DNA from: CAYRUD01 sp964427425
GTDB taxonomy: Bacteria > Chlamydiota > Chlamydiia > Chlamydiales > FEN-1388
DNA: 64,000 nt
NCBI GenBank assembly: GCA_964427425.1
Contig: CAYRUD010000014.1
Location: forward strand, 558,001 to 622,000
Direction: 5' to 3'
This document shows positions 37,137-46,864 of this stretch, piece by piece. Below the pieces are notes generated by a model. That model did no database searches, had not been told where the DNA came from, and was given only the letters and a program-made list of their open reading frames with translations. A program made the position numbers and the translations under genes. Each line of letters starts with the position of its first letter. Positions within the stretch are counted from its first letter, which is position 1.

Positions 37137-37422
37137 ATCCTTTTACAGTGAATCAGAGGATGGGCTTGCCATCGAAGTGGTTTTTTTTATGATTGGCTGC
37201 TATGATCCCATGAAGTCTAATGTAAAAAGGGCAATAATACTACTGAAGAGATGCGACTAGAGGCTATAAAGTAGGTTGAGAAAATGTTGTAGGACAGGAG
37301 TTTATCTTTTCCTGCGGCTTTCGTTTATTTTTATTGGCCGATATTTCCGTTTCTCATAGTTTTTAAGACGCCTTTTGTTACACAAATATCCTTGTTGAAC
37401 TGATGTAAGAGACGCGCTATCC

Positions 37423-40278
37423 ATGCCAGAAGAGAAAAAACCAGATCCAAGAAAAGCGTTTTCGCAAACTGTCCTTGCAGCGCTTGTCGGTACTCTTTTC
37501 GTTCTGATGATCCTTCAGAATATCTTTGAGACTAAGACCGCTCGCGTTTCATTCAGCTATCAGCTTGAACACTTGGTCAACCTTGATTTGATACGACCTG
37601 AAGACTCAAAGAAGACAGCTTCACAGACGAATTTAGTCACATTTTATGGGCAATTTCGTGACACGCGAACTGATGAGAGTAAGCGCCGATATGCGTTTTT
37701 AGAGCTTGTTGAGGAGCATAATCAGATTCTTCTTGAGCAGCAAAAAGTTGAGCTCGAGCTTCAACAGACTCGAAAGAAAGTAGAGGCTGCAGCTGAGCTA
37801 TATCTTAATATCGTAGGAAAGTCGCTCCCTAAAAATGGCTTTACAGTTGTTGGCGATTATTATGATTCAGCGGAACGAGAGAATCACATCATCATCGCAT
37901 CACTTGGACAATCAGGAAGAGGGGTCGCTCCACTTCGATCTTCATTCAATGATCTCCAATCAAGAGAGCCTTCAAATGATGAAGAATTAATCGCTGATTC
38001 GAAATCACTCCAGACTCTTGTTTCATCTCTTCGCTCTCCATTATTAGGTATAGGCGATGATGAAATAAAAAGAGAGCTTAAATCTCTTGAAGCGGATCTC
38101 GATCGTTCATTATCAGCATCTGATGGAAAGCTACATCTTTCAACTCAACAAATGCGACTGACCTACGATGATGCGGTGCATAAAGTCGCCTCGATTATCG
38201 ATCAGTTAGGTCGTGAGCAGGATAACATCAGACTGACACAGATACGAAGCGTTCGAGAATATAAGGAGCTCCTTTCTCAGTATAATGCGCTTTCATTGAA
38301 GCGAGAGGAAAATCAACAGAAGTTGGAAAGAGCTCAGCTTGCAGTCGCAGATGTAGTTTGGTACTTCAATAATGATGAAGTGTCTTCTCGTATGCTTGAG
38401 AAGCAAGAGCCTGAGCTTTACCATCAGTGGTTTGTCGATGCGAAAGATGAATGGAATGAGTTCGATCAGAATAAGGGTGGCTTTTTTAAAGCTCCAGATC
38501 AACCAGTTAATAAGGTTTTAGAGAAAGAGTTTCAAAGTGAAGAGCTCCCAACAAACTATGTTGGGTATCTCTTAAGCATGGCGCCTATTCTTCTTATTCT
38601 CTTTCTTCTTTATTTAGCTTTCGCAAGGCAGGTAAAGGGCATGGGTGGAAATCCAATGGATTTTGGAAAATCTCCAGCTCGACTCTATCCAAAGGGATCG
38701 AATCCAGTTACATTTAAAGATGTTGCAGGGATCGACGAATCATTAGAAGAACTCCAAGAGGTTGTTGAATTTCTGAAATGTCCTCAAAAGTTTACCACTC
38801 TTGGAGCAAAGATCCCTAAGGGAGTTCTTTGCGTAGGTCCCCCAGGAACAGGTAAGACGTTAGTTGCAAGAGCAGTCGCAGGTGAAGCTGATTGCCCATT
38901 TTTCTCGATATCTGGTTCCGATTTTGTCGAGATGTTTGTCGGTGTTGGTGCAAGCCGTATTCGAAAGATGTTTGAAGAGGCAAAGAAAAATGCTCCTTGC
39001 ATCATCTTTATTGATGAGATTGATGCTGTAGGTCGACATCGTGGTGCCGGCATTGGCGGCGGTCACGATGAGCGTGAGCAGACATTAAACCAATTGCTTG
39101 TTGAGATGGATGGTTTTGATCCTAATGAGGGGATTATTATCATTGCTGCTACAAACCGACCTGATGTGTTGGATAAGGCGCTCCTCCGTCCGGGTCGCTT
39201 TGATCGACAGGTGGTTATAGGACTTCCTGATATTAAGGGTCGATTTGAAATCTTACGAGTGCATTCTCGACGGATTAAGCTCGACTCCACAGTTGATCTT
39301 ATGGTTGTAGCAAAAAGCACGCCTGGTTGTTCAGGTGCCGATCTTGCTAACCTATTAAATGAGGCAGCACTTTTAGCGGCTCGTCGCGATAGAACTGCGG
39401 TTACGGCTCTTGATGTTAAAGACGCTCGCGATAAGATCTTGTATGGTAAAGAGCGCAGAAGCCTTGAGATGGATCGAAAAGAGAAGCTTCACACCGCATA
39501 TCATGAGGCAGGGCATACAATTGTTGGATGCTTTGTAGAGCATAGTGATCCGATAGATAAAGTAACGATTATTCCTCGAGGGATGTCATTAGGTTCAACG
39601 CTCTTTTTGCCTGAGAAAAATCGCACAAGCTATTGGAAGAAAGAGCTTCTCGATCAAATCGCAGTCTTAATGGGCGGAAGAATCGCAGAGGAGATGTTTA
39701 TTGGTGACCTCTCTAGCGGCGCCCGTCAAGACATTGAAAGAGCAACTAATATTGCTCGAATGATGGTTTGCGAACTCGGTATGAGTGAAAAGCTCGGTTC
39801 CGTCAGCTACGATGAGCGATCGGAAGGTGGTCAATATCTTGGCATGTCAGGATATCGCGATAAGAAATACTCAGAGCGCACCGCGCAAGAGATCGATGAT
39901 GAGGTAAGAGCGCTTCTCGAAACGGGCAATAAGAGAGCTCGAGAGCTTTTAGAAGCAAATAAAGATATAGTTGAGCTCATGTCTCAAATGCTCCTTGAGT
40001 TCGAGACGCTTGACTCCGATGATGTGAAGAAGATTATCAATCGTCAATGGGACATTGAGGAGAAAAAGCAACGGCTGAAAGAACAGCTTGAAAAGCTCAA
40101 AACTCCACCTGAAGAGGTGAAAGAGCTGCTTCCTCCTCCGCTTCCTTCAGAACTGATTGAGGACGATGAAACTGCTGATTCTCTTGAGAACTCTGAAAAG
40201 GTTGATGGAGAAGATGAATCCTCAAGTGATCAAATGAATGACGACGCTTCTTCTACTCATAGTGAGAAGAAAGAGTAG
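37423..40278 (+). CDS. ftsH: ATP-dependent zinc metalloprotease FtsH
   Basis: FtsH degrades membrane and short-lived cytoplasmic proteins. The 951-residue protein is larger than the usual 650. It has an N-terminal helix (about residues 15-32), an extracytoplasmic part of about 350 residues with coiled-coil stretches, and a second helix near 387-402. The AAA+ domain follows, with Walker A GPPGTGKT (Lys478), IIFIDEIDAVG, the arginine-finger region RPGRFDRQ, and the zinc site HEAGH at 694-698 in the C-terminal domain. The tail from about 880 is strongly acidic. The large insert is a chlamydial feature as I recall it. A good terminator follows. Confidence 0.95.
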   Translation: MPEEKKPDPRKAFSQTVLAALVGTLFVLMILQNIFETKTARVSFSYQLEHLVNLDLIRPEDSKKTASQTNLVTFYGQFRDTRTDESKRRYAFLELVEEHNQILLEQQKVELELQQTRKKVEAAAELYLNIVGKSLPKNGFTVVGDYYDSAERENHIIIASLGQSGRGVAPLRSSFNDLQSREPSNDEELIADSKSLQTLVSSLRSPLLGIGDDEIKRELKSLEADLDRSLSASDGKLHLSTQQMRLTYDDAVHKVASIIDQLGREQDNIRLTQIRSVREYKELLSQYNALSLKREENQQKLERAQLAVADVVWYFNNDEVSSRMLEKQEPELYHQWFVDAKDEWNEFDQNKGGFFKAPDQPVNKVLEKEFQSEELPTNYVGYLLSMAPILLILFLLYLAFARQVKGMGGNPMDFGKSPARLYPKGSNPVTFKDVAGIDESLEELQEVVEFLKCPQKFTTLGAKIPKGVLCVGPPGTGKTLVARAVAGEADCPFFSISGSDFVEMFVGVGASRIRKMFEEAKKNAPCIIFIDEIDAVGRHRGAGIGGGHDEREQTLNQLLVEMDGFDPNEGIIIIAATNRPDVLDKALLRPGRFDRQVVIGLPDIKGRFEILRVHSRRIKLDSTVDLMVVAKSTPGCSGADLANLLNEAALLAARRDRTAVTALDVKDARDKILYGKERRSLEMDRKEKLHTAYHEAGHTIVGCFVEHSDPIDKVTIIPRGMSLGSTLFLPEKNRTSYWKKELLDQIAVLMGGRIAEEMFIGDLSSGARQDIERATNIARMMVCELGMSEKLGSVSYDERSEGGQYLGMSGYRDKKYSERTAQEIDDEVRALLETGNKRARELLEANKDIVELMSQMLLEFETLDSDDVKKIINRQWDIEEKKQRLKEQLEKLKTPPEEVKELLPPPLPSELIEDDETADSLENSEKVDGEDESSSDQMNDDASSTHSEKKE

Positions 40279-40308
40279 GTATATTAAGCCTGTACTTTCT
40301 TAAGTGAA

Positions 40309-40361
40309 AATCCCCAATTTACTTTCTTTGTCAAAGAGGAAATAAATTGGGGATTCTTTTA
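40309..40361 (+). terminator. Intrinsic terminator of ftsH
   Basis: A perfect 13-bp stem (40309-40321 with 40343-40355), which can be extended inward by CTTTC/TTTG pairing, is followed by CTTTTATT. It lies 30 bp after the ftsH stop. Confidence 0.85.
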
Positions 40362-40734
40362 TTGCTTGTGATAGGAAATTTTGTGCATTCTGAAAGGCTT
40401 TACGTTAAAAGTCGCATTTACTCATAAGAAGTATTCATCTCGCTGTGTGTGCTGCGATGTATTGGGAAAAACGCATATAAGTAGCAAAAATAATCTTCTC
40501 TTTAAGGCCTGGGGCTAGCCATAGATGCTGCGAAAGAGGAGAAGGTTTTTGGGGCGCTCTTGCAGGTGCATTGAACCCTTTGAGAATATATCATTTATTG
40601 ATTCAAGCGCGCTTCTCGATCTATTAATAGAGCTGATCTTGCCAATGTTTGTTCATATAAAGGGCTTATGTCTTTAACTCGTATGATGGATTACTCTCAA
40701 CGGCTAAGATGGTATTGGTTTTTTCTATTTTGTG
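40362..40734. other. Gene-free stretch between ftsH and the NADAR gene
   Basis: No convincing gene, RNA or repeat is visible in these 373 bp. A 44-codon frame near 40669 has no ribosome binding site and runs into a terminator. Confidence 0.5.
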
Positions 40735-40780
40735 AAAAAAAAGACAACACATTCCAGTTTTTTGGAATAATGTTGTCTTT
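40735..40780 (-). terminator. Terminator of the NADAR gene
   Basis: On the minus strand an interrupted inverted repeat (AGACAACA..ATTCC pairing with GGAAT..TGTTGTCT) is followed by eight T residues. On the plus strand it is followed by only four T, so it acts mainly for the NADAR gene. Confidence 0.75.
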
Positions 40781-40816
40781 TACAGGATTTAAGGCTTTAT
40801 AATTTTTGTTGGGCTT

Positions 40817-41608
40817 TTATTTCTTCTTCTTACTTTTGCCTTTTTGCTTCTTTGCCTTACTTGCCTTTTGAGAATTTGGTTTTTTTGCCTTAATCCCATT
40901 GACAAAGTCGTAGTACTCTTTCGGTGCCTGGATATTCTGAAGAGGCTTTCCACTCAACTGAGCTCTGACATTCATCAAGATTCGACCAAGCATGTTCTGC
41001 CCTGAACCATTGCCTCCATCTCCCCAGAATGAGTCTCGTGCCGTATGCTCAACTAAATAAGCATCTCCAGTCGCGAGAAGAAGTCTTTTAAGTTCAGGAT
41101 TATTCTTAAATTTCTCGGTGACAACAATAACCATTGCGCCAAGGTTCTTTTGTCTCCATTGTGGATCGACATCTCTTGCGTGCTCTTGAGCTTTCTTCCA
41201 TGCGTCATGTCCATTTAACTTCAGAAATTTTTTAGCGATGTACGGCTTATGGATAAATTTAGCGGCTTGGAACGCGGCTTCCGAGCATTTGAACTTGTAA
41301 CCTGCAACTACGACTTTACATGGATGGAAGTTGCCAAGAAATGAAGTAAGTGGATTTGTCTTATGCTCGTAAAACCAAATAAATTTCTTTTTTCTAGCGA
41401 GCTCAGCAATTTTCTTTTCTGTGTTTGATTTCTTCTGTCCGTTTTGTTTGCCTGACGATTTTTTCTTTTTGCTACTTTTCTTCCCTGAGTGGTGGGCATG
41501 CGATTTCTTGCCGTTGCCATCTTTTGCGACAGCATAAGGAAGATTAAAGGAGATAAAGTATGTAAGTGCAAATAATATAAATGATGATTTCTTAAATAAA
41601 CTATTCAT
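40817..41608 (-). CDS. Exported NADAR-domain (YbiA-like) protein
   Basis: This 263-residue protein has three parts. Residues 1-28 are a textbook signal peptide (two Lys, hydrophobic core, AVA before the cut). Residues 29-67 are a Lys/Ser/His-rich linker. Residues about 75-225 are a NADAR (YbiA/RibX) domain, with FLGNFHPCKV, CSEAAFQAAKF (Glu110), DVDPQWRQKNLGAMVIVV, ARDSFWGDGGNGSGQNMLGR (Asp192, Trp195). The C-terminal tail is Lys-rich. NADAR domains act on ADP-ribose conjugates; some members remove ADP-ribose from guanine in DNA, and YbiA acts on riboflavin intermediates. Export through the inner membrane is unusual for the family. It sits alone in an AT-rich region between ftsH and the ankyrin gene. 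Fold is firm; substrate and final location are unknown. Confidence 0.88.
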   Translation of the reverse strand: MNSLFKKSSFILFALTYFISFNLPYAVAKDGNGKKSHAHHSGKKSSKKKKSSGKQNGQKKSNTEKKIAELARKKKFIWFYEHKTNPLTSFLGNFHPCKVVVAGYKFKCSEAAFQAAKFIHKPYIAKKFLKLNGHDAWKKAQEHARDVDPQWRQKNLGAMVIVVTEKFKNNPELKRLLLATGDAYLVEHTARDSFWGDGGNGSGQNMLGRILMNVRAQLSGKPLQNIQAPKEYYDFVNGIKAKKPNSQKASKAKKQKGKSKKKK

Positions 41609-41711
41609 AAAGCGCCTTATTTTTAATAAACATGCATATATTATAATTTTAGATTATTAATAATTCTTAAAGATAAAATTATATATAATTATTTGTCTTA
41701 AGTGTTTGATA

Positions 41712-44009
41712 TTAAGCGTTCATTGGCGGGAACATTGATTTAATCATTTTAAGATGGGTGAGAGTATTTATAATTGCCTCTATTGAGAAGGAGTAGTCTT
41801 CTTGATAAACTACTTCTTCGAGAAAGTCTCTTTCTCGCTTTATCTGAATCGCTTTCGAAAGATTTTGATTAGGGGATAGCGCGATTTCATACTTCTCTAA
41901 GGTCTGAGCGAATTCTTCTGTTGATGCTTGAGATGCAGCCTCAAGTTCTTTATAGATTTCGAGATAATAATCATTTTTCCATTCAGAAGGGATATGAGAT
42001 TTTTGCCAATCGATATAGGCGTCACGCATATCGGAGTCTGATGTAATGGATGGCATTATCCATTCGCAGATAAGCTTTTGTGGAGTGTAGAAATCGATAA
42101 ATGAAGCTTCGATGGATGCTATGTTATACTCAGATCCTACATAGATATCATCGAAGGCTAGGGCTTGCTCGTATCCTGGGATACTATATTTTTCGCCGAT
42201 AGCTCGTAGGGCTCGATTACGATTATGGACAGTATCGGTATCCCTTTTGCAGACTTTTGATATGGCAATATCAAGACAAAGGGAGCGAAATTGAGCTATA
42301 GCTCTTAAGAGTCTTTCTTCAAAGCTGCCTGTGCTGTTACAACAAATCTTTAAGTATTGATCCACAGCGAATGCATAGTAGCGTCCGCCACACTTAGGCT
42401 CTGCATTCTGAAGCTCGTCAAAAAATGCTATAATCTCGTTTGTATCAGATCTCTTTTTTAAGGCATGAATACAGTGAAGTAGATGCATTCGTATTTGCTT
42501 GTAAAAGAGCTTTAAAGATTCACTTCCAGGCTTAGGGGTTCCAACAAACCACTCTTCATTATCAATCCGATGCGTGAAGCGTTCGATAGAGTTTTTTAAA
42601 AGGAAGTGCTCATCTTGTGTGTAGTGAGCTGAGGCTATTACAAGAAGCTCGTTTACATCACTAAGAGCTACATTCTCTGGACAGTCTTGAGGTGTGAATG
42701 ATTGATCACTGGCTCGATAGTGATCAAAAGTATATGAATAAGGGCTACAGATAAAGCTTTCGACGCTTGAGCGAAGGTACTTGTGGCTGAATAGAGAAAC
42801 CTCATTTTTAAATCTTTCTTCCTCGATATAAGGGATGATCTCTTCTTGAATCGTTGAGTGTCCTAATAGGAAAAGGCTCTCAATAAGGGGTGTATTTGTG
42901 TCTTTAAGTTGTAGTAGCGGCGCGGCGCAATTGAGAGCCTTTTGTGGTACTTGATGTATAAGAAGATTGCCATTGGGGATTTTCTCAGTGCTTTCGAAAA
43001 ATCGGGTCAAGAAAGCCGCGCCATCATCGCGTGAGATGATCTTTCGCTCGAGCAATACAAGAAAGAGCTGAAAAGGAGTTTCATTATCATTATTAGTCGC
43101 ACATGGATCTATGCGTAAGAGTAAGGCTCGGGCTGATTCAATCTGTAATTTGCGAAATGCATAGTGAAGAGCTGTATTTCCATGGAGATCTCTGAGCTGA
43201 CAGGCGATTTTGTCTTGGATTACTTGAAGCGCTATATCTTCCCAGCCAGCTTCTATTATCTTACAAAGAAGTGGGACCTTTCTATCATCGACTATATCGA
43301 ACGGCATTTTGCTCGATACTAGTTTTTGGACTACTTCTTTATTCTTTGCGCGGATTGCTTTAAATACGACTCTTCTTAGGACTCCCGGATGAGTGATTGA
43401 TATATCCAGGGGGATCAGTTTGAATAAAAGTTCGTCATTTTTGTGTCCTATACAATAGGGGACTATCTGCTGGAGTAGCTCTCGTGCAATAGCTGGAACT
43501 TCATGCTTTTCTTTAGCAAGGAGTGTGTATGCGAGCTGCGGACATTTATACAAAAGAGCTATCTCAACAATCGGCTTATCTACCTTTTGAGCAATGGATG
43601 TAAAAAGAATATAGAGCTCTTTTTCATACAGATTCTGCTCTTCTCGCAAATGAGCGCTGACATAGTCTTGTTGGAGCTCTTTTCTTATAACCGAGTGATC
43701 TATGAGTTGAAAGCAGATGACCATAGCCTTTGCAGCGGTTGAGATAAACTCGAGTTTAGAGCTTTCAATTCCTGAAAGTATCAGAGGCTCAATCTTGTTA
43801 CGAAGAGCTTGAGCGCAGGTTGGAAGGTCAAAAGTGTGGCCTATTGCGCTTAAAAAAGTTCTATAGACTACATTATCAGCATGAACAAAACTTAAGTTTC
43901 CTGTTGCTGAAAGGGTTAAATAGGGATGTGAGTTTGGCTGTGTGTTCGTATGAATAAGTGAATAATCTTGAACAAACTGGTCTAAAGAGGCGTGCAGTGT
44001 TGTCATCAA
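41712..44009 (-). CDS. Ankyrin-repeat-containing protein (candidate effector)
   Basis: The 765-residue protein has at least two ankyrin-like repeats near residues 205-335. The clearest is DLHGNTALHYAFRKLQIESARALLL at about 274, followed by a partial repeat with NDNETPFQLFLVLL. The earlier repeats are degenerate. The C-terminal 400 residues are helical with no recognised domain. There is no signal peptide. AAAGGAGG lies about eight bases before the ATG. The gene lies between the NADAR gene and pnp, where the related C. trachomatis region has nothing. Ankyrin proteins of intracellular bacteria are often host-protein-binding effectors, which is an inference here. Confidence 0.7.
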   Translation of the reverse strand: MMTTLHASLDQFVQDYSLIHTNTQPNSHPYLTLSATGNLSFVHADNVVYRTFLSAIGHTFDLPTCAQALRNKIEPLILSGIESSKLEFISTAAKAMVICFQLIDHSVIRKELQQDYVSAHLREEQNLYEKELYILFTSIAQKVDKPIVEIALLYKCPQLAYTLLAKEKHEVPAIARELLQQIVPYCIGHKNDELLFKLIPLDISITHPGVLRRVVFKAIRAKNKEVVQKLVSSKMPFDIVDDRKVPLLCKIIEAGWEDIALQVIQDKIACQLRDLHGNTALHYAFRKLQIESARALLLRIDPCATNNDNETPFQLFLVLLERKIISRDDGAAFLTRFFESTEKIPNGNLLIHQVPQKALNCAAPLLQLKDTNTPLIESLFLLGHSTIQEEIIPYIEEERFKNEVSLFSHKYLRSSVESFICSPYSYTFDHYRASDQSFTPQDCPENVALSDVNELLVIASAHYTQDEHFLLKNSIERFTHRIDNEEWFVGTPKPGSESLKLFYKQIRMHLLHCIHALKKRSDTNEIIAFFDELQNAEPKCGGRYYAFAVDQYLKICCNSTGSFEERLLRAIAQFRSLCLDIAISKVCKRDTDTVHNRNRALRAIGEKYSIPGYEQALAFDDIYVGSEYNIASIEASFIDFYTPQKLICEWIMPSITSDSDMRDAYIDWQKSHIPSEWKNDYYLEIYKELEAASQASTEEFAQTLEKYEIALSPNQNLSKAIQIKRERDFLEEVVYQEDYSFSIEAIINTLTHLKMIKSMFPPMNA

Positions 44010-44212
44010 AAGCCTCCTTTAAAATATCTGTAATTTTATATTAAAAATATGATTAATAAATAAATTAATTTATTAACAATATAAATATATAAAGGCGCTA
44101 TTTTAAAAGAAACTGAACTAATTATTGATATGTATAGAAATAAATAGCCCCCATCTAAGCGAATGCTGAGTTTGGCTCTTGTGATATCGCTGAAGAAGGG
44201 GGTGTAAGGAGG

Positions 44213-44249
44213 ATAGAAGAGAATTATTTCATCAATAACTCTCTTCTAT
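44213..44249 (-). terminator. Hairpin downstream of pnp
   Basis: An inverted repeat of about 10 bp with extra pairing (ATAGAAGAGA with TCTCTTCTAT) lies just after the pnp stop. No T-run follows, so it is likely a 3'-end stabiliser or weak terminator. Confidence 0.5.
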
Positions 44250-44260
44250 AATGGACAGCT

Positions 44261-46432
44261 TTAGTGTCTTGCTTGACCTCTAGGATGATGAGCTCTATCG
44301 CCTCTATTTTCAGATGGCCCAGAAGAAGTACCTTTGGTAACTGCTTTTCTTGAGAGCTTCAGCTGACCTCTGTCATTGATATCAAGAACCATTACTGGGA
44401 TGGTATCGCCGATAGAGAGATTTTCTTGCTTCATAAAGCCTTCAATGGTTTCGACACGGCCGGCATCAAGCTCAGAGATGTGGCACAAGCCTTCTTTTCC
44501 AGGAAGAATCTCTACGAAGAGGCCGAATTGTACAGCTGATACGATTTTACCTTGATAGATTTTACCGATCTCGGCTTCTGCAGTGAGGCCAAAGATAATC
44601 TCTTTTGCTTTCTCAAGCTTATCAGCGGATGGAGAAGAGATGCTGACAGTGCCATCATCGGAGATGTCAATTTGAGCGCCTGTCTGCTCGATGATCGCGC
44701 GTATCTGCTTGCCGCCTGGACCGATGACTACACCAATTTTGCTTGGCTTTACTTTCATAGTCTCGATTCGCGGTGCATAGACGGACATCTCTTTCTTTGA
44801 CTGAGGGCATGCTTCGAGCATTCTCTCGAGAATATGAATACGGCCTTCTTTTGCCTGATGGAGAGCGTGTCTCATGATATCGATTGTGATGCCTTCAACT
44901 TTAATATCCATCTGGAAGGCGGTTATCCCTTCTCGGTCTCCGGCCACTTTGAAGTCCATATCGCCGAGAGCATCTTCAACACCAAGGATGTCGGACAAAA
45001 TTGCATAGCGATCTTTTTCAAGAAGAAGCCCCATGGCAATACCAGAAACTGGTCGCTTGATAGGAACACCAGCATCCATCATAGCGAGGCAGCCGCCGCA
45101 GACGGAAGCCATCGATGAGGAGCCGTTTGATTCAGTTATGTTAGATTCAAGGCGAATGGTATATGGGAAGGCATCTTTAGATGGAACGATTGCAGCCAAA
45201 GCTCTTTCAGCTAATTTTCCATGGCCTACTTCTCTTCTTCCTGGAGCGCCTATACGTCCAACCTCTCCGACCGAAAATGGAGGGAAGAAGTACTGCATAT
45301 AGAATCGGCTGTTTCCTTCACCATGAAGATCTTCATAGCGGAGGGCCATCTGCTCACCGCCAAGAACGCAGATAGCAAGCGATTGTGTCTCTCCTCGAGT
45401 AAACAGGGAAGAGCCATGGGCTCGTGGAAGGAGGCCTTGATCGACAGTGATCGATCGGATTTGCTTGGTATTTCTTCCGTCCCAGCGGTGTCCTGTGTCC
45501 AGGATCTGCTGGCGCATAAATTGAGAAGAGGCAATCTCTAAAGCTTTCTTGACATCAAGCTTTGGATAGGTAGGTACTCGATCAGCACGTGTGAGCTCAT
45601 CAATGATTGCTTTAGAGCCTTCAGAGATAATTTGATCTCTTTCTTGCTTTTTCTTTGTTACTGATGCTTGAGCTAGCATCGGTTGAGCCATTTCTTTGAC
45701 AAGTTGGAGAATCTCATCAGATACAACATGAATTGTATCTAGTTTCTTTTCCTTTCCATGATCTCTTTGGAAGGCGTGAAGGCATGCGCAAATCTCTTTG
45801 ATAGCGTTGTGGCCAGCTTCAATAGCCTGTAGGATATCTTCTTCAGTTAAGAAGTCGCATGAGCCTTCGATCATTAATACTGCATCTTCCGTTCCTGCCA
45901 TAACGAGATCGAGCGCTGATTTCTTCATCTCATCAGGGGTTGGATTGACTACAAACTTCTTATCAACGAGGCCGACACGGGCGGCTCCAACGGGCTTTAC
46001 GAGTGGAATGTCTGAGAGGCAAAGTGCCGCAGAGCATGCGCATATAGCTAAAACATCTGGGCTATTGACATTGTCATAAGAGAGAACATAGCTTAAGAGT
46101 TGGACATCATGATGATATCCTTCTTTAATCATAGGGCGTATTGGGCGATCGATCAGTCGTGAAGCCAATGTCTCTCTTTCAGTAGGCTTTCCTTCCCGTT
46201 TAATGTAACCGGAGAGGGTTTTGCCAACAGATGAGAATTTTTCTTGATAATCAACTCTTAGGGGTAAGAAATCAATGTCTGGAAGTGGTTCAGGACTTGA
46301 GCACGCTGTAGCGAGGACCATAGTCTCTCCCATTTGTGCTAAGACTGATCCATTGGCTTGACGTGCTATTCTGCCAGTTTCGAAAGTTATTTCTTTTCCT
46401 GCGACTGTAACCGAGGTTCGGATAGGTTTCAT
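44261..46432 (-). CDS. pnp: Polynucleotide phosphorylase
   Basis: PNPase degrades mRNA 3' to 5' using phosphate. The 723-residue protein has two RNase PH domains (the first begins VAGKEITFETGRIARQANGSVLAQMGETMVLATACSS; the second has DGRNTKQIRSITVDQG and FPPFSVGEVGRIGAPGRREVGHGKLAERAL), a KH domain (PSKIGVVIGPGGKQIRAIIEQTGAQIDI) and an S1 domain (GKIYQGKIVSAVQFGLFVEILPGKEGLCHISEL). I use the ATG at 46432 rather than a TTG at 46450. Its leader is about 240 bases long with two hairpins. In C. trachomatis it lies beside ftsH and rpsO; here accessory genes separate them. Confidence 0.96.
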   Translation of the reverse strand: MKPIRTSVTVAGKEITFETGRIARQANGSVLAQMGETMVLATACSSPEPLPDIDFLPLRVDYQEKFSSVGKTLSGYIKREGKPTERETLASRLIDRPIRPMIKEGYHHDVQLLSYVLSYDNVNSPDVLAICACSAALCLSDIPLVKPVGAARVGLVDKKFVVNPTPDEMKKSALDLVMAGTEDAVLMIEGSCDFLTEEDILQAIEAGHNAIKEICACLHAFQRDHGKEKKLDTIHVVSDEILQLVKEMAQPMLAQASVTKKKQERDQIISEGSKAIIDELTRADRVPTYPKLDVKKALEIASSQFMRQQILDTGHRWDGRNTKQIRSITVDQGLLPRAHGSSLFTRGETQSLAICVLGGEQMALRYEDLHGEGNSRFYMQYFFPPFSVGEVGRIGAPGRREVGHGKLAERALAAIVPSKDAFPYTIRLESNITESNGSSSMASVCGGCLAMMDAGVPIKRPVSGIAMGLLLEKDRYAILSDILGVEDALGDMDFKVAGDREGITAFQMDIKVEGITIDIMRHALHQAKEGRIHILERMLEACPQSKKEMSVYAPRIETMKVKPSKIGVVIGPGGKQIRAIIEQTGAQIDISDDGTVSISSPSADKLEKAKEIIFGLTAEAEIGKIYQGKIVSAVQFGLFVEILPGKEGLCHISELDAGRVETIEGFMKQENLSIGDTIPVMVLDINDRGQLKLSRKAVTKGTSSGPSENRGDRAHHPRGQARH

Positions 46433-46567
46433 GCGTTCTTTTTTCTCCAAGAAGAAGATATGCGTCTTAAAAAAACTTTTTTCACTCGATCATATAATAA
46501 TGATGAGAGAAGGGTATATATGTAGTCTAAAATGCCTTGTAAGAGGCTTTTGGCTATTGAAAGTCGG

Positions 46568-46657
46568 ATCACTTGGCAGTGATACATTTAAGAGGCTAGA
46601 AAAATACATCTTCCTTCATCAATAGCGTAAAACAAAAGATGTTGTAACAGATGAAGG
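46568..46657 (-). promoter_or_regulatory. Two hairpins in the pnp leader
   Basis: In the transcript, an 8-bp stem CCTTCATC/GATGAAGG (46613-46620 with 46650-46657) is followed by a 6-bp stem ATCACT/AGTGAT with a 4-nt loop (46568-46583). E. coli pnp is autocontrolled through a leader hairpin cut by RNase III, so similar control is possible here. Confidence 0.45.
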
Positions 46658-46680
46658 AGTTATCGACAAAGAACTGAGCG

Positions 46681-46709
46681 ATTATAGCGCGATGTTTTTT
46701 TACTTCTAA
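46681..46709 (-). promoter_or_regulatory. Promoter of pnp
   Basis: On the minus strand TTAGAA (46704-46709) and a consensus TATAAT (46681-46686) are 17 bp apart. They would give a leader of about 240 bases before the pnp ATG. Confidence 0.6.
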
Positions 46710-46864
46710 CTCTTACTGATGACCTAATTATCGGAAGAGACGGCGCCATTTCTCTTCACTCCTTCACAGTTTGCATGAAAGAGAATACATGCTTAGCAGG
46801 CAAAATACTAGTAAAGATGCTTAGAAATTGGCGCTTCATTTCGAAACAGATGAATCAATTTTTC

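Noticed and set aside
40362..40734. Possible small RNA gene in the ftsH downstream gap
   Set aside because: No conserved tmRNA, RNase P, 6S or SRP RNA features could be found by eye.
40669..40803. 44-codon frame before the NADAR terminator
   Set aside because: No ribosome binding site, and it runs through a terminator hairpin.
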